DNA from: Clostridia bacterium
Lineage (GTDB): Bacteria; Bacillota; Clostridia; Oscillospirales; CAG-272
Assembly (NCBI GenBank): GCA_017461945.1
Contig: JAFTSB010000028.1
Location: 1 to 54,014, forward strand
Direction: 5' to 3'
Length of the DNA stretch: 54,014 bases
The stretch's first letter is position 1. Each line of letters starts with the position of its first letter. Positions 1 through 8,750 of the stretch are shown here, piece after piece. A model generated the notes under the pieces. The model saw only the letters and a program-made list of their open reading frames with translations. It was not told the DNA's origin and ran no database searches. A program made the translations under genes and the position numbers.

Positions 1-54
1 ACCAACGACACGGGGATTTTCAGTCCCCTGCTCTACCAACTGAGCTACAGAGGC
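1..54 (-). tRNA. tRNA-Phe (GAA), 3' part cut by window edge
   Basis: Read on the minus strand, the acceptor 5' strand GCCTCTG is followed by a D arm and a five-pair anticodon stem enclosing the loop CTGAAAA, so the anticodon is GAA (Phe). The T arm and 3' end lie outside the window. It starts 5 nt after the CCA of tRNA-Asp, so the two are surely cotranscribed. Confidence 0.92.
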
Positions 55-59
55 ATTCC

Positions 60-136
60 TGGCGACCCGGATGGGACTCGAACCCACGACCTCTAGCGTG
101 ACAGGCTAGCGTTCTAACCAACTGAACTACCGGGCC
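60..136 (-). tRNA. tRNA-Asp (GTC) with encoded CCA
   Basis: A full cloverleaf reads on the minus strand. Acceptor GGCCCGG pairs with CCGGGTC (one G-U), the anticodon stem CTAGC/GCTAG holds the loop CTGTCAC (anticodon GTC, Asp), and the T arm has the loop TTCGAGT. Discriminator G is followed by a genomically encoded CCA at 62-60. It is the first gene of a two-tRNA transcript. Confidence 0.96.
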
Positions 137-178
137 AGGAACATCACCGGCACAGTACTCCGCACCAGCGACTTGATT

Positions 179-207
179 ATTATAGCACAAGCCTTGCAGC
201 TTGTCAA
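179..207 (-). promoter_or_regulatory. Consensus sigma-A promoter of the tRNA-Asp/tRNA-Phe unit
   Basis: On the minus strand TTGACA (207-202), a 17-nt spacer and TATAAT (184-179) match both consensus hexamers exactly. It lies about 43 nt upstream of tRNA-Asp, as expected for a strong stable-RNA promoter. Confidence 0.85.
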
Positions 208-231
208 CACTTTTTTGAAATTTTTTGGGAA

Positions 232-1119
232 TTATTTTTTTGCAAGCAATTCCGTGCGGCTGAAATGATAGCTGGCACCGCAAAAATGGCAGTTGACCTC
301 CAGCTCCTCGTCCTTACCTTCCGCCACCTGCTCGGCCAGCATCCGTTTGATCTCTTTTTCGCCAAGAGAACGAATGGCATTCCCAATACGGTCGCGGCTG
401 CAGGTGCAGCGATACTCCACATCCAGCTCGTCAAACACATCCCATTCGATCTCGGCCAAAGCAATGTCGGCAATCTCCTTTTGGGAAAGGCCGCGATCAA
501 ACAAGGCGGATACGTTATGAAGCGAGGCAGCATTCTTTTCCAGCTGATCGATCACGGCATTGTCGGCAAAGGGTAACAGCTGCACAAGCACACCGCCAGC
601 AGCGCGGCAGGTTTGATCGGTATCCACCAACACACCCAGCGCAAGCAAAGTGGGCAGCTGCTCACTGGTTGCATAATAAGAAGCAATATCCTCGGCAATT
701 TCACCACTGACAAGGGGTACCGTTCCGTTATAGGGCTCTCCATCGCCCATATCCTTAATAACCGTCAGCGTGCCGGGGCCTACGGCCGCGCCCACATCCA
801 GCTTGCCGTTTGCCTTTAAGGGCAGATCGACCTTGGTATTCTGCACATAGCCTCTGACATTACCCATATAGTCGGATACCGCAATCATCTTACCCAAAGG
901 GCCACGACCCGATATGGTGAGCGATAGCGTATCCTCCTTATCGCCCAGCATACACCCCATCAGAGAGGTGCCGGTCAGCAATCTGCCAAGGGCGGCTGTG
1001 GCGGTGGGGGCTGTTTGATGAATACGAATGGCCTCGTTGACGATAGCCGTAGAATCGATCACGTGAATACGGGCGCTGCCGTCACGGGTCATACCGCGTA
1101 AAATTGTAGATTTTTTCAT
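232..1119 (-). CDS. hslO: Hsp33 redox-regulated holdase chaperone
   Basis: 295 aa, the normal Hsp33 length. Hsp33 is a cytosolic holdase that is switched on when its C-terminal zinc centre is oxidised. Both halves of that centre are visible: C238-T-C240 and C277-H-F-C280, the canonical CxC and CxxC pairs. The start at 1119 is preceded by GAGGAAA. An in-frame upstream ATG at 1143 would lie inside the preceding gene and lacks a good ribosome binding site. The ATG overlaps the stop of the upstream methyltransferase (ATGA), so translation is probably coupled. No clear terminator hairpin follows it before the tRNA promoter. Confidence 0.95.
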   Translation of the reverse strand: MKKSTILRGMTRDGSARIHVIDSTAIVNEAIRIHQTAPTATAALGRLLTGTSLMGCMLGDKEDTLSLTISGRGPLGKMIAVSDYMGNVRGYVQNTKVDLPLKANGKLDVGAAVGPGTLTVIKDMGDGEPYNGTVPLVSGEIAEDIASYYATSEQLPTLLALGVLVDTDQTCRAAGGVLVQLLPFADNAVIDQLEKNAASLHNVSALFDRGLSQKEIADIALAEIEWDVFDELDVEYRCTCSRDRIGNAIRSLGEKEIKRMLAEQVAEGKDEELEVNCHFCGASYHFSRTELLAKK

Positions 1120-1889
1120 ACCGTTTCCTCGTTTTTCTGACATCTTGCCGCAACATACCAGCGCTCGGTCTGATCTGTGGGCTGGCTGAAATCCAAATCG
1201 CCAAAAAAGGCAATGTCGGTAAATCCCGCCTGTTGCAAAGCGGCAGTCAATTGCTCTTGGGTATAGCAGCGCTCGGTCTGCTCCTCATCCAGGCGGGTGT
1301 AGCGGCCATCGGACTCCTCGGTAAAGACCGAAAGCAAGAAATGGCAAATGCCGCTTTGCTGGTCATAATCGTTTTGCCATCCGCAATACGCAGAGCCGTC
1401 CTCTTCCTCCAAAATATAGGCGTTATCCCCATAAACGTGCTTGAATTTGTAGGGAGTGTTCACATCAAACAAAAACACACCATTGGGGTCAAGGTAGTTA
1501 TGCACCAGTGAAAAGCACCGATCCAGGTCGCCATCACCCGTCAGATAATTCACACAATCCAAGGTGCTGACCACAGCGCCAACGGTGCCATAAAGCTCAA
1601 AGGAGCGCATGTCCTGCTCCAAAAACAGAATCCCCGACTGCCCGGTTGACCACATCCGTTCGTACGCGCGAGAGAGCATTTCCGCGCTGGCATCCACGCC
1701 GATCATATCATAACCGCGTCGCGCCAGCTCTAAGGTCATACTGCCGGTGCCACATCCCAGATCCAGCATCAGCTGGGGCTTGATGCGATAACGGTCAAAG
1801 GCTGCCTCGTAAAACGTGGCAATTGCGGCATAATCCACCTCGCCGTTCAGGCGATCATAGACCCGTGCCAAGGCCTCATAGCTTTTCAC
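1116..1889 (-). CDS. Class I SAM-dependent methyltransferase
   Basis: 257 aa. The SAM-binding motif I reads [10 protein letters not shown] near residue 42, followed by an acidic motif ([11 protein letters not shown]) and [12 protein letters not shown] further on, as in small Rossmann-fold methyltransferases of the Methyltransf_25 type. The start is GTG with GGAGG 8 nt upstream. It sits between murC and hslO, 48 nt after murC and overlapping hslO by 4 nt, so it probably belongs to that transcript. The substrate cannot be read from the sequence; small-molecule methylation is more likely than rRNA or DNA given the lack of nucleic-acid-binding extensions. Confidence 0.85.
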   Translation of the reverse strand: MKSYEALARVYDRLNGEVDYAAIATFYEAAFDRYRIKPQLMLDLGCGTGSMTLELARRGYDMIGVDASAEMLSRAYERMWSTGQSGILFLEQDMRSFELYGTVGAVVSTLDCVNYLTGDGDLDRCFSLVHNYLDPNGVFLFDVNTPYKFKHVYGDNAYILEEEDGSAYCGWQNDYDQQSGICHFLLSVFTEESDGRYTRLDEEQTERCYTQEQLTAALQQAGFTDIAFFGDLDFSQPTDQTERWYVAARCQKNEETV

Positions 1890-1937
1890 AAGGCATTCCT
1901 CCTTTTTTGATATCTCTCCTATTTTACCTTATTTCTC

Positions 1938-3350
1938 TTATAAAGTAAAGTGCTTTTGCAAAATTTCCGTGAAAATGCGATCAATATTTCCGGCTCCCAT
2001 CACCACGCAAAGATCGCCGGGGCACAGCTCTTGCAGCAACCATGCCCCAATGGCAGGCAGATCGCCAGGAGCAATGGCACACTCTCCTACCCCTGCTGCC
2101 AGACGTGCTGCATCCATTCCCAGAGTCTCGGTCTCACGGGCAGGATAAATGGGGGCTATGGCCACCCGATCAGCCAACCGCAGGCTTTGGCAGATCTCAC
2201 CGAAAAAAGCGGCCGTGCGGGAGTAGGTATGGGATTGGAAGACCGCAAAAACGCGGCCACGTTCCACCATTTCCCGTGCCGTTTGCAGTGTGGCGGCAAT
2301 TTCGGTGGGGTGATGGGCATAGTCGTCAAACACCCGCGCACCGCGTAGCATTCCCCGATATTCCATACGGCGGCCCGCCCCGGAAAAAGAGGCAAGCGCG
2401 GTCAGAATTGCCCGGGGAGAAACGTGGCACAAATGCGCCACGGCAAAGGCAGCAATCGCATTGGCCACGTTGTGTCGCCCCGGCACACGCAACCCCATCG
2501 GCTCTGTGTGTTCGCCGTTTGGCAACACCACCTCAAAGCGGCCCTTTCCCGATGCAAAGATCAACTCTGCCGCGTGATAGTCCCCCACTTCGATTCCAAA
2601 GGTATATCCGCGCCCGGGGGTGGCCTGCAGCAATCGCGGTGTCATCGGGTCCTCGGCATTGCATATCAGCATCCCCTGCTCCCCGGGGCATGCGGCGAAA
2701 TGGCAAAAGGAGCGCTCCAGCGCTTGGTCGCTTTGAAAGTAATCCACATGATCCCGTTCTGCATTCAGGATCACCGCCACGGTGGGATCAAAGCAGAGAA
2801 AGGAATCCTGATACTCACACGCCTCAAAAATCGCGTCACTTCCCTTTCCCTGCTGCACCGTTGGCCCTTTGCGGCAAAGAGGCGCACCGCAAAACACCGT
2901 GGGATCGCGACCGGCCACCGTAAAGATCTCGGCCAGCATCGCGGTAACGGTGCTTTTGCCATGACTGCCTGCCACGCCGATGCGACAAGGATATTGTGCC
3001 ATTAAAAAAGAAAGAAAATCTGCTCTGGAAAACACCGGCACACCCAAGCGACGGGCGGTGGTGTATTCCGGATTGTCGGGCGAAATGGCAAGCGTATAGA
3101 TCACGCCGTCACACTCCACCACCCGAGAAGCATCGTGTCCGTAATAAACGGGAATCCCCGCGCGCTCCAGCGCAGCGGTGTATGGATTTGCCGCCCGGTC
3201 CGAGCCCGTGACGGTAAATCCCTTTTCTGCGGCAAAGGAGGCCATTGCCGACATATGCACGCCGCCAATGCCGATAAAATGAAGTCTGCGCCCCCGGCCA
3301 AGGGTAGCGGCGATCCCTTGGGGGCCGAAATGCGTATTTGGTAAGGACAT
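1938..3350 (-). CDS. murC: UDP-N-acetylmuramate--L-alanine ligase
   Basis: 470 aa, full length. MurC adds L-Ala to UDP-MurNAc in the cytoplasm, the first step of the peptidoglycan stem peptide. Seen: a GIGG nucleotide-binding loop (residues 27-30) within the family signature HFIGIGGVHMSAMA, the ATP P-loop GSHGKST (128-134), and the C-terminal Mur ligase signature DDYAHHPTEI. The start is preceded by AAGGGGAG at 8 nt. It is divergent from spoVG and is the first gene of a probable murC-methyltransferase-hslO unit. There are no other dcw-cluster genes here, as is common in Clostridia. Confidence 0.96.
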   Translation of the reverse strand: MSLPNTHFGPQGIAATLGRGRRLHFIGIGGVHMSAMASFAAEKGFTVTGSDRAANPYTAALERAGIPVYYGHDASRVVECDGVIYTLAISPDNPEYTTARRLGVPVFSRADFLSFLMAQYPCRIGVAGSHGKSTVTAMLAEIFTVAGRDPTVFCGAPLCRKGPTVQQGKGSDAIFEACEYQDSFLCFDPTVAVILNAERDHVDYFQSDQALERSFCHFAACPGEQGMLICNAEDPMTPRLLQATPGRGYTFGIEVGDYHAAELIFASGKGRFEVVLPNGEHTEPMGLRVPGRHNVANAIAAFAVAHLCHVSPRAILTALASFSGAGRRMEYRGMLRGARVFDDYAHHPTEIAATLQTAREMVERGRVFAVFQSHTYSRTAAFFGEICQSLRLADRVAIAPIYPARETETLGMDAARLAAGVGECAIAPGDLPAIGAWLLQELCPGDLCVVMGAGNIDRIFTEILQKHFTL

Positions 3351-3434
3351 GTAGAAAACTCCCCTTTCTTGCAGAAATGGATCAAAATTTGTTTACGGTT
3401 TGGTTTCTTTTTTCACAAAACCCACACAAAGCGT

Positions 3435-3470
3435 TTGAATACTTACCACAAAAAGGCTTTATACTATACT
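3435..3470 (+). promoter_or_regulatory. Putative spoVG promoter
   Basis: TTGAAT at 3435 and two overlapping TATACT boxes (3460-3465 and 3465-3470) lie about 50 nt before spoVG. The spacer to the first box is 19 nt. An alternative -35, TTACCA at 3443, gives 16 nt to the second box. A sigma-H promoter, as known for spoVG in Bacillus, is possible but was not distinguishable by eye. Confidence 0.5.
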
Positions 3471-3516
3471 TGTAAACAGGCATCTGACAAAATTATAGCA
3501 ACGGAGGTACCGAAAA

Positions 3517-3819
3517 ATGCAGATCACTGATATTAAAATTCGCAAACTTTTTGATGAAGGCCCCATGAAGGCAGTTGTGTCGGTCACGTTCGATAGCCAG
3601 CTTGCAGTACACGACATTAAGGTGATCCACGCCAGAGATCGCTTTTTTATCGTAATGCCCAGCCGCAAAAACCCTGACGAGACCTATCGGGATATCGTAC
3701 ATCCCATCAACGCACAGTTCCGCGCCCAGTTGGAGGAGGCTGTCATCCGCGCCTATGAGGAAGCGCTTGCTGCCGAAGAAGAAGCCAAGGCCGAAAACGA
3801 GCCTGTACCCGTTATGTAA
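3517..3819 (+). CDS. spoVG: SpoVG family regulatory protein
   Basis: 100 aa, the usual SpoVG size. Family features are the start MQITDIKIRK, the VVSVTFD strand and the conserved segment FFIVMPSRK, followed by an acidic helical tail. SpoVG is a small nucleic-acid-binding regulator linked to septation and sporulation in Bacillota. The ribosome binding site ACGGAGGT lies 8 nt upstream. It is monocistronic, divergent from murC, and closed by a strong hairpin terminator shared with the opposing phosphoesterase gene. Confidence 0.95.
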   Translation: MQITDIKIRKLFDEGPMKAVVSVTFDSQLAVHDIKVIHARDRFFIVMPSRKNPDETYRDIVHPINAQFRAQLEEAVIRAYEEALAAEEEAKAENEPVPVM

Positions 3820-3823
3820 AACC

Positions 3824-3856
3824 AAAAAGCCCTGCGCCGTAGCGCAGGGCTTTTTT
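3824..3856. terminator. Bidirectional terminator between spoVG and the lepA operon
   Basis: GCCCTGCGC (3829-3837) pairs perfectly with GCGCAGGGC (3842-3850) around a CGTA loop. An A-run sits on the left and a T-run on the right, so it can end both spoVG (+) and the phosphoesterase gene (-). Confidence 0.9.
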
Positions 3857-3861
3857 ATAAT

Positions 3862-4362
3862 TTAAAGCTGGCCGTGTGAGGTCAACCAGGCGCCATCGCG
3901 CAGGGTCAGCACGCCAAAGGTGGCAACACCGTCACAAGGCTGGCCAAGGCTCCCCGGGCAAAAGACCGTGAGGGGCTTTTCCAGAACCGTATCCCCCACC
4001 TGTGTGCCCGCAGGAATGTAGACGTTGTGCGGCACGTGGGTGTGGCCATACATCAAAATATCCGCGCCGGCACGGGCAGCCGCCGCCATTGCCAGTGAAA
4101 GATCTCCTTTGACCCCATAGCGATGTCCGTGTGTCATAAAAATGCAACACGTGCCAAAATTTTCAATACGCTCTTCGGGAATGTCGTCGCCGAAAAAATC
4201 ACAATTTCCGCGCACCGATCGCACAGTCACATCATCACGCACCACGTTCAGATCGCGCAAGCCATCTCCCAAAAACAGCAAAATACTGCATTTGGTGCGG
4301 CGCATCACCTCAGCAAGACGATCCGATCGGCCGTGGGTATCCGAAACAACGATCAGCTCCAT
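3862..4362 (-). CDS. YfcE/MJ0936-type metallophosphoesterase
   Basis: 166 aa. The dinuclear metal-centre motifs appear in order: SDTHG near residue 8, FLGDGLRD, GNCD, THGH and a C-terminal GHTHVPH. This is the small calcineurin-like phosphodiesterase family of YfcE and MJ0936, cytosolic enzymes that hydrolyse phosphodiesters; the physiological substrate is usually unknown. Its ATG shares one base with the stop of the upstream M24 peptidase (TAATG), so it is the last gene of the lepA-hemW-pepQ operon. Confidence 0.9.
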   Translation of the reverse strand: MELIVVSDTHGRSDRLAEVMRRTKCSILLFLGDGLRDLNVVRDDVTVRSVRGNCDFFGDDIPEERIENFGTCCIFMTHGHRYGVKGDLSLAMAAAARAGADILMYGHTHVPHNVYIPAGTQVGDTVLEKPLTVFCPGSLGQPCDGVATFGVLTLRDGAWLTSHGQL

Positions 4363-5438
4363 TAAACGATCTCGATGAGCTCCTTGGGGCTCTTGGTAAA
4401 GTCCAAAATCGAACCGTCGGCGCGAACAGCGATCATATCCTCAATGCGGCAACCGTACTTCCCTTCGATATAAATGCCGGGCTCAACGGTCACCACGTGG
4501 CCGGGGAGCAGGACCGCGTCTGCGCCGGCACGGGGAGACAGATTGGGGGCTTCGTGAATATCAATACCTACGCCATGGCCCAACGAGTGACCAAAGCGCC
4601 CCTGGTAGCCGTTGCCTTCAATGATGTCGCGCGCAATCTTATCCAGGGCAAAGCAGCCCATGCCACCGCGTGCGGCCTCCAGAGCAGCCTTCTGCGCAGC
4701 CAGCACGGTGTTATACAGATGCTTCATGTCGTCGTCGGCCTTTCCGATGACCACGGTACGAGTCATATCCGAGCAATATCCCCCGAAACGGGCGCCGAAA
4801 TCCATGGTGAGAAATCCCTTTTCCAAAGGCAGATCACGGGGTACACCGTGGGGCAGCGAGGAGGCAGAGCCCGAAACGGCGATGGTGTCAAATGCCAGAC
4901 CCGTAGCGCCGTTTTTGCGCATAAAGAACTCCAGTTCCAGTGCCACGTCGATCTCACGAAGGCCGGGGTGCAGATATTCCAGAATGTGCGCAAAGGCGGC
5001 ATCGGTCAGCTCTTGTGCGGCACCGATAGCAGCAAGCTCCTTTTCATCCTTGATCACACGCAGCTCGGTAAAAATGCGGCCTGCACCGGAGCGCAGCTCC
5101 ACGCCCTCCAGCACCTTTTCCAGCCGTTCACGGTCGGCCAAGGTCACGTTCTGCTCCTCCAGCAAAAGGGTGTCGACCTTGTGCTTTGCCAACAGCTCCT
5201 TTACGGCTGCGTTCATCCCCTCCTCGGGGCGCAGAACGGTAAAGCCCTCGGCAGCGGCGGCTTTGGCGGCCTCGATATAGCGGAAATCTGCCAAGAGATA
5301 AGCGGCATCCTGTAGGATCAGCAGATAGCCGTCATCGTATTCAAACTCCGAGAGGTAAAACTGGTTTTGCTTGGAGGTTACCAAGGCAGCACCGGCGAAA
5401 GGAGCCATTTTGGCTCTGAAATTGGTCAATCGATTCAT
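4362..5438 (-). CDS. pepQ: M24 family Xaa-Pro dipeptidase/aminopeptidase
   Basis: 358 aa with an N-terminal creatinase-like domain (about 1-125) and a pita-bread catalytic domain. The five dimetal ligands are visible: D213 and D224 (MDFGARFGGYCSD), H288 (GHSLGHGVGID), E319 (VEPGIY) and E333 (CRIED). These cytosolic enzymes remove residues before proline from peptides. AAGGAG precedes the ATG. It lies 40 nt after hemW and overlaps the phosphoesterase by one base. PepQ (dipeptidase) and PapA/PepP (aminopeptidase) cannot be separated by eye, so the symbol is approximate. Confidence 0.88.
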   Translation of the reverse strand: MNRLTNFRAKMAPFAGAALVTSKQNQFYLSEFEYDDGYLLILQDAAYLLADFRYIEAAKAAAAEGFTVLRPEEGMNAAVKELLAKHKVDTLLLEEQNVTLADRERLEKVLEGVELRSGAGRIFTELRVIKDEKELAAIGAAQELTDAAFAHILEYLHPGLREIDVALELEFFMRKNGATGLAFDTIAVSGSASSLPHGVPRDLPLEKGFLTMDFGARFGGYCSDMTRTVVIGKADDDMKHLYNTVLAAQKAALEAARGGMGCFALDKIARDIIEGNGYQGRFGHSLGHGVGIDIHEAPNLSPRAGADAVLLPGHVVTVEPGIYIEGKYGCRIEDMIAVRADGSILDFTKSPKELIEIV

Positions 5439-5478
5439 CGTATGTTCTCCTTTTTTATGATACGTATTGTCATTTTCT

Positions 5479-6621
5479 TTATTTTCCGAAATCCAGCCAT
5501 TCAGAAAGAATGGCGTTGCTTACCCGCATGCCGCCCTCGGTAAAGGCCAAACGCCCGTTTGTGCAGGTCAGAAATCCGCCCTTTATCAAGGGAGTCACAT
5601 CGCCGTATTCCTCCCGGAAGGTGATACCAAAGCGAGATGTAAAATCCTGCAGATCCAATCCCTCGAACAATCGCATACGCAGCATGACATATTCGTCCAT
5701 TTTCTCCTTGCCGGCAATCACGCTGGCATTTTGCCGCAAGGTCGTAAACGCTCCTTGCTCCACGGCAGCAAGATAAGCGCCGCGATCGGGAGCAGTCTCA
5801 AACCGTGTGCCGTGCAAATAGGAATGTGCGCCCGGCCCAAAGCCAAGGTAATCCGCCCCCAACCAATAGCGCATATTGTGGCGAGAACGCTTGCCGGGCC
5901 TTGCGTAATTGCTGATCTCATAATGCTCATAGCCGGCGGCGGTCAGCCTTTGTGCCACCAGCTCGGCCATCTCGGCCTCGGCATCCTCGTCGGGGAGCGT
6001 CAACGTGGGCTGCATACGGTAAAAGGGAGTGCCCTCCTCAATGCGAAGGCCATAGGCGGAAATGTGCTCGGGTGAAAGGGCCAAAAGGGTGTCAACGGTA
6101 TGGGAAAAGCTCTGCACCGTCTGCCCGGGGATGCCAAACATCAGATCCACGCTGACATTGGCGAAGCCTGCCCTGCGGGCGGCCTTATAGGTTTCCAGAA
6201 ACGCGGCGTAATCGTGCGGCCTGCCCAGAAGCTGTAGCTCGCTGTCGTGGACGCTCTGCAAGCCAATGCTAAGCCGATTGAAGCCTGCCGTGCGCAGCTC
6301 CTTCATCAAGCCTTCAGCGGCAGTGACGGGATTGCACTCTACGGTGATCTCCGCATCGGGCTCCATGGCGTAATGGGTGCGCACCGCATCCAACAGCTCG
6401 TGCAGCTCCGCGCCCGTCAGCAGGGTGGGCGTGCCGCCACCGAAATAGACGGTATCCACCGAAAAATCCTGCACTTCCCCTGCGGCCACCGCCAGATGAC
6501 GGCAAAGGGCGCGCACGTAAGCCGCGCGCGCCCCCTTGCCGGAGGGTGCGGAATAAAAATCACAATAATGACACTTCCGCACGCAGAAGGGGATATGCAG
6601 ATACAGACCCAGTTTTTGCAT
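5479..6621 (-). CDS. hemW: Radical SAM heme chaperone HemW
   Basis: 380 aa. The radical-SAM cysteines are C13, C17 and C20 in HIPFCVRKCHYCDF, with no N-terminal extension, which favours HemW over the true coproporphyrinogen dehydrogenase HemN (about 450 aa). A GGGTP motif and the C-terminal HemN_C wing follow (GADYLGFGPGAHS). HemW transfers heme to target proteins. It lies 57 nt after lepA, and lepA-hemW adjacency is a well-known arrangement in Bacillota. Confidence 0.93.
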   Translation of the reverse strand: MQKLGLYLHIPFCVRKCHYCDFYSAPSGKGARAAYVRALCRHLAVAAGEVQDFSVDTVYFGGGTPTLLTGAELHELLDAVRTHYAMEPDAEITVECNPVTAAEGLMKELRTAGFNRLSIGLQSVHDSELQLLGRPHDYAAFLETYKAARRAGFANVSVDLMFGIPGQTVQSFSHTVDTLLALSPEHISAYGLRIEEGTPFYRMQPTLTLPDEDAEAEMAELVAQRLTAAGYEHYEISNYARPGKRSRHNMRYWLGADYLGFGPGAHSYLHGTRFETAPDRGAYLAAVEQGAFTTLRQNASVIAGKEKMDEYVMLRMRLFEGLDLQDFTSRFGITFREEYGDVTPLIKGGFLTCTNGRLAFTEGGMRVSNAILSEWLDFGK

Positions 6622-6678
6622 AGCTCCCCTCCTCTTTTTCTTATTTTTAGATAACGGGTAACGATTTCTCCGACCGGA

Positions 6679-8499
6679 TCAGTCGTCGTCCTCCAGCTTG
6701 AGCACCGCCATAAAGGCCTCGGGCGAGACCTGAACAGAGCCCAACTGGCGCATCTTCTTTTTGCCCTCCTTCTGCTTTTCCAGCAGCTTCTTCTTTCGGG
6801 TAATGTCACCGCCATAGCACTTAGCAAGCACATCCTTGCGCATCGCTTTAACGGTCTCACGGGCAATGATTTTGGAACCAATGGCAGCCTGGATCGGCAC
6901 CTCAAAGAGCTGACGCGGGATGTTGTCCTTCAAGCGCTCTGCGATCTTGCGGGCGCGGCCATAGGCCTTTTCCTCGTGAACGATAAAGGAGAGCGCGTCC
7001 ACCTGCTCGCCGTTGAGCAGGAAATCCAGCTTGACCAGCTTACTGTCAGAATAGCCCTCCAGCTCATAGTCCAACGAGGCGTAGCCGCGAGAGCGACTCT
7101 TGAGGGCGTCAAAAAAGTCGTAGATGATCTCGTTGAGGGGCAGGCGATAATGCAGCTCCACACGGTTTGTATCCAAATATTTCATATCCAAAAACTCGCC
7201 GCGACGATCCTGACACAGATCCATCAATCCTCCCACATAATCGGTGGGGGTAATGATAGAAGCGCGCACGATAGGCTCGGCAGCGGTTTCAATCTCAGCG
7301 GGATCGGGATAGTTGGTGGGGTTATCGATGCGTACCATTTCCCCATCGCGCTTGGTGATCTCATAGATAACGCTGGGGGCGGTGGTGATCAGATCCAGAT
7401 TGAATTCGCGCTCCAAGCGCTCCTCAATGATCTCCATATGCAACAGACCAAGAAAGCCGCAGCGATAACCAAAGCCAAGGGCAATGGAAGTTTCAGGCTC
7501 AAAGGAAAGCGCCGCATCGTTGAGCTGCAGCTTTTCCAGCGCGTCACGCAGGTCACCATAGCGGGAGCCATCGGCGGGATAAATGCCTGCATAGACCATG
7601 GGCTGTACCGCCTTGAAGCCGGGCAAGGGCTCGGCGGTGGTGTTGTCGGCAAGGGTAACGGTGTCGCCCACGCGCGTGTCGCCCACGCTTTTGATGGAGG
7701 CGGTGATATAACCAACCTCACCGGCGCGCAGCTCACCGCACTTGGAAAGGCCAAAGGCGTCCATCACGCCCACGTCCACCACGTCAAACTCGCGGCCGTT
7801 GCTCATCAGACGAATGCGATCCCCTGCGCGCACGACACCATCCACCACGCGGATATAGACCACAACGCCAAGGTAGCTATCGTAATAGGAGTCAAAAATC
7901 AAGGCCTTGAGGGGAGCGTTTTCATCTCCCTCGGGTGCCGGAATATCACGCACCACGGCGGCCAGCACATCGGGAATATTCAAGCCCACCTTGGCCGAGA
8001 CGGCGGGGCAATCCATGGCGGGAATGCCGATCACGTCCTCGATCTCGCGGCGGGTGCCGTCAATATCGGCAGAGGGCAGGTCGATCTTGTTGATCACGGG
8101 CAGGATCTCCAAACCCGAATCCACGGCCAGATAGGCGTTGGCCAGGGTCTGTGCCTCGATGCCCTGGGTAGCATCCACCACCAGCAGCGCACCCTCACAA
8201 GCCTCCAGAGAGCGAGAGACCTCGTAGTTAAAGTCCACGTGGCCGGGGGTGTCGATCAGATTCAGCACATAGTCCTCGCCATCGGGGGCGTGATATTGCA
8301 ATCGTACGGCACGGGCCTTGATGGTGATGCCTCTCTCCTTTTCCAGATCCATATTGTCCAGGATCTGCTCCTCCATATCACGCTTGGAAACGGTCTGCGT
8401 AGCCTCCAGCAAGCGGTCTGCCAGCGTGGATTTTCCATGGTCGATATGGGCGATGATAGAAAAATTACGGATATGCGATTGTCTGTCGGATAAAGCCAT
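6679..8499 (-). CDS. lepA: Elongation factor 4 (LepA), ribosome back-translocase GTPase
   Basis: 606 aa, full length. GTPase motifs: G1 AHIDHGKST near residue 15, G3 DTPGH, G4 NKIDLP. Domains II, III and V follow, and the LepA-specific C-terminal domain is recognisable ([11 protein letters not shown], then [20 protein letters not shown]). The start is the ATG at 8499 with GAGGT 5 nt upstream. An in-frame extension to 8562 runs through the promoter region and is not used. It is the first gene of the lepA-hemW-pepQ-phosphoesterase operon. Confidence 0.96.
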   Translation of the reverse strand: MALSDRQSHIRNFSIIAHIDHGKSTLADRLLEATQTVSKRDMEEQILDNMDLEKERGITIKARAVRLQYHAPDGEDYVLNLIDTPGHVDFNYEVSRSLEACEGALLVVDATQGIEAQTLANAYLAVDSGLEILPVINKIDLPSADIDGTRREIEDVIGIPAMDCPAVSAKVGLNIPDVLAAVVRDIPAPEGDENAPLKALIFDSYYDSYLGVVVYIRVVDGVVRAGDRIRLMSNGREFDVVDVGVMDAFGLSKCGELRAGEVGYITASIKSVGDTRVGDTVTLADNTTAEPLPGFKAVQPMVYAGIYPADGSRYGDLRDALEKLQLNDAALSFEPETSIALGFGYRCGFLGLLHMEIIEERLEREFNLDLITTAPSVIYEITKRDGEMVRIDNPTNYPDPAEIETAAEPIVRASIITPTDYVGGLMDLCQDRRGEFLDMKYLDTNRVELHYRLPLNEIIYDFFDALKSRSRGYASLDYELEGYSDSKLVKLDFLLNGEQVDALSFIVHEEKAYGRARKIAERLKDNIPRQLFEVPIQAAIGSKIIARETVKAMRKDVLAKCYGGDITRKKKLLEKQKEGKKKMRQLGSVQVSPEAFMAVLKLEDDD

Positions 8500-8517
8500 A
8501 AGTACCTCACGTTCCAC

Positions 8518-8535
8518 ACCGTGCGCGCGCACGGT
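8518..8535 (-). promoter_or_regulatory. 18-bp perfect GC palindrome in the lepA leader
   Basis: ACCGTGCGC followed directly by GCGCACGGT lies between the lepA promoter and its ribosome binding site, 19 nt before the start codon. In RNA it would form a short hairpin near the Shine-Dalgarno; as DNA it could be an operator. Which of these applies is unknown. Confidence 0.4.
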
Positions 8536-8553
8536 ACAAATACTATAAATATT

Positions 8554-8582
8554 ATTATACAATTTTTTTTGCGTTTCTACAA
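8554..8582 (-). promoter_or_regulatory. Promoter of the lepA operon
   Basis: Minus strand TTGTAG (8582-8577), 17-nt spacer, TATAAT (8559-8554), about 55 nt before the lepA start. Confidence 0.7.
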
Positions 8583-8675
8583 CTGTTTTTTGAATTTTTT
8601 TGTTTCAAGGCTGCATTTTGTCGGCGGATGTTGCCAAATATAACAATATTTGTCGTGCCTTTGCCTATTTCTGAC

Positions 8676-8704
8676 TTGAATGACAACAGTTTCTGTCTTA
8701 TAAT
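8676..8704 (+). promoter_or_regulatory. Promoter of the Gfo/Idh/MocA gene
   Basis: TTGAAT (8676-8681), 17-nt spacer and a perfect TATAAT (8699-8704), ending 46 nt before the start codon. Confidence 0.75.
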
Positions 8705-8750
8705 GAACTCAAACGGGCACCCTGCCCGAAACGCGAAAGGACATAAAGAT

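Noticed and set aside
20-283. 87-codon plus-strand frame across the tRNA genes
   Set aside because: It runs antisense through both tRNAs and their promoter, which explain the sequence fully.
5479-6621. Annotation as oxygen-independent coproporphyrinogen III dehydrogenase HemN
   Set aside because: The protein is 380 aa, starts directly with the radical-SAM domain and sits after lepA, the pattern of HemW; other heme genes are absent.
6976-8493. 505-codon open frame on the plus strand opposite lepA
   Set aside because: It mirrors the conserved lepA gene, has no ribosome binding site and reads as low-complexity H/G/I/Q-rich protein, the usual antisense shadow of a GC-biased gene.
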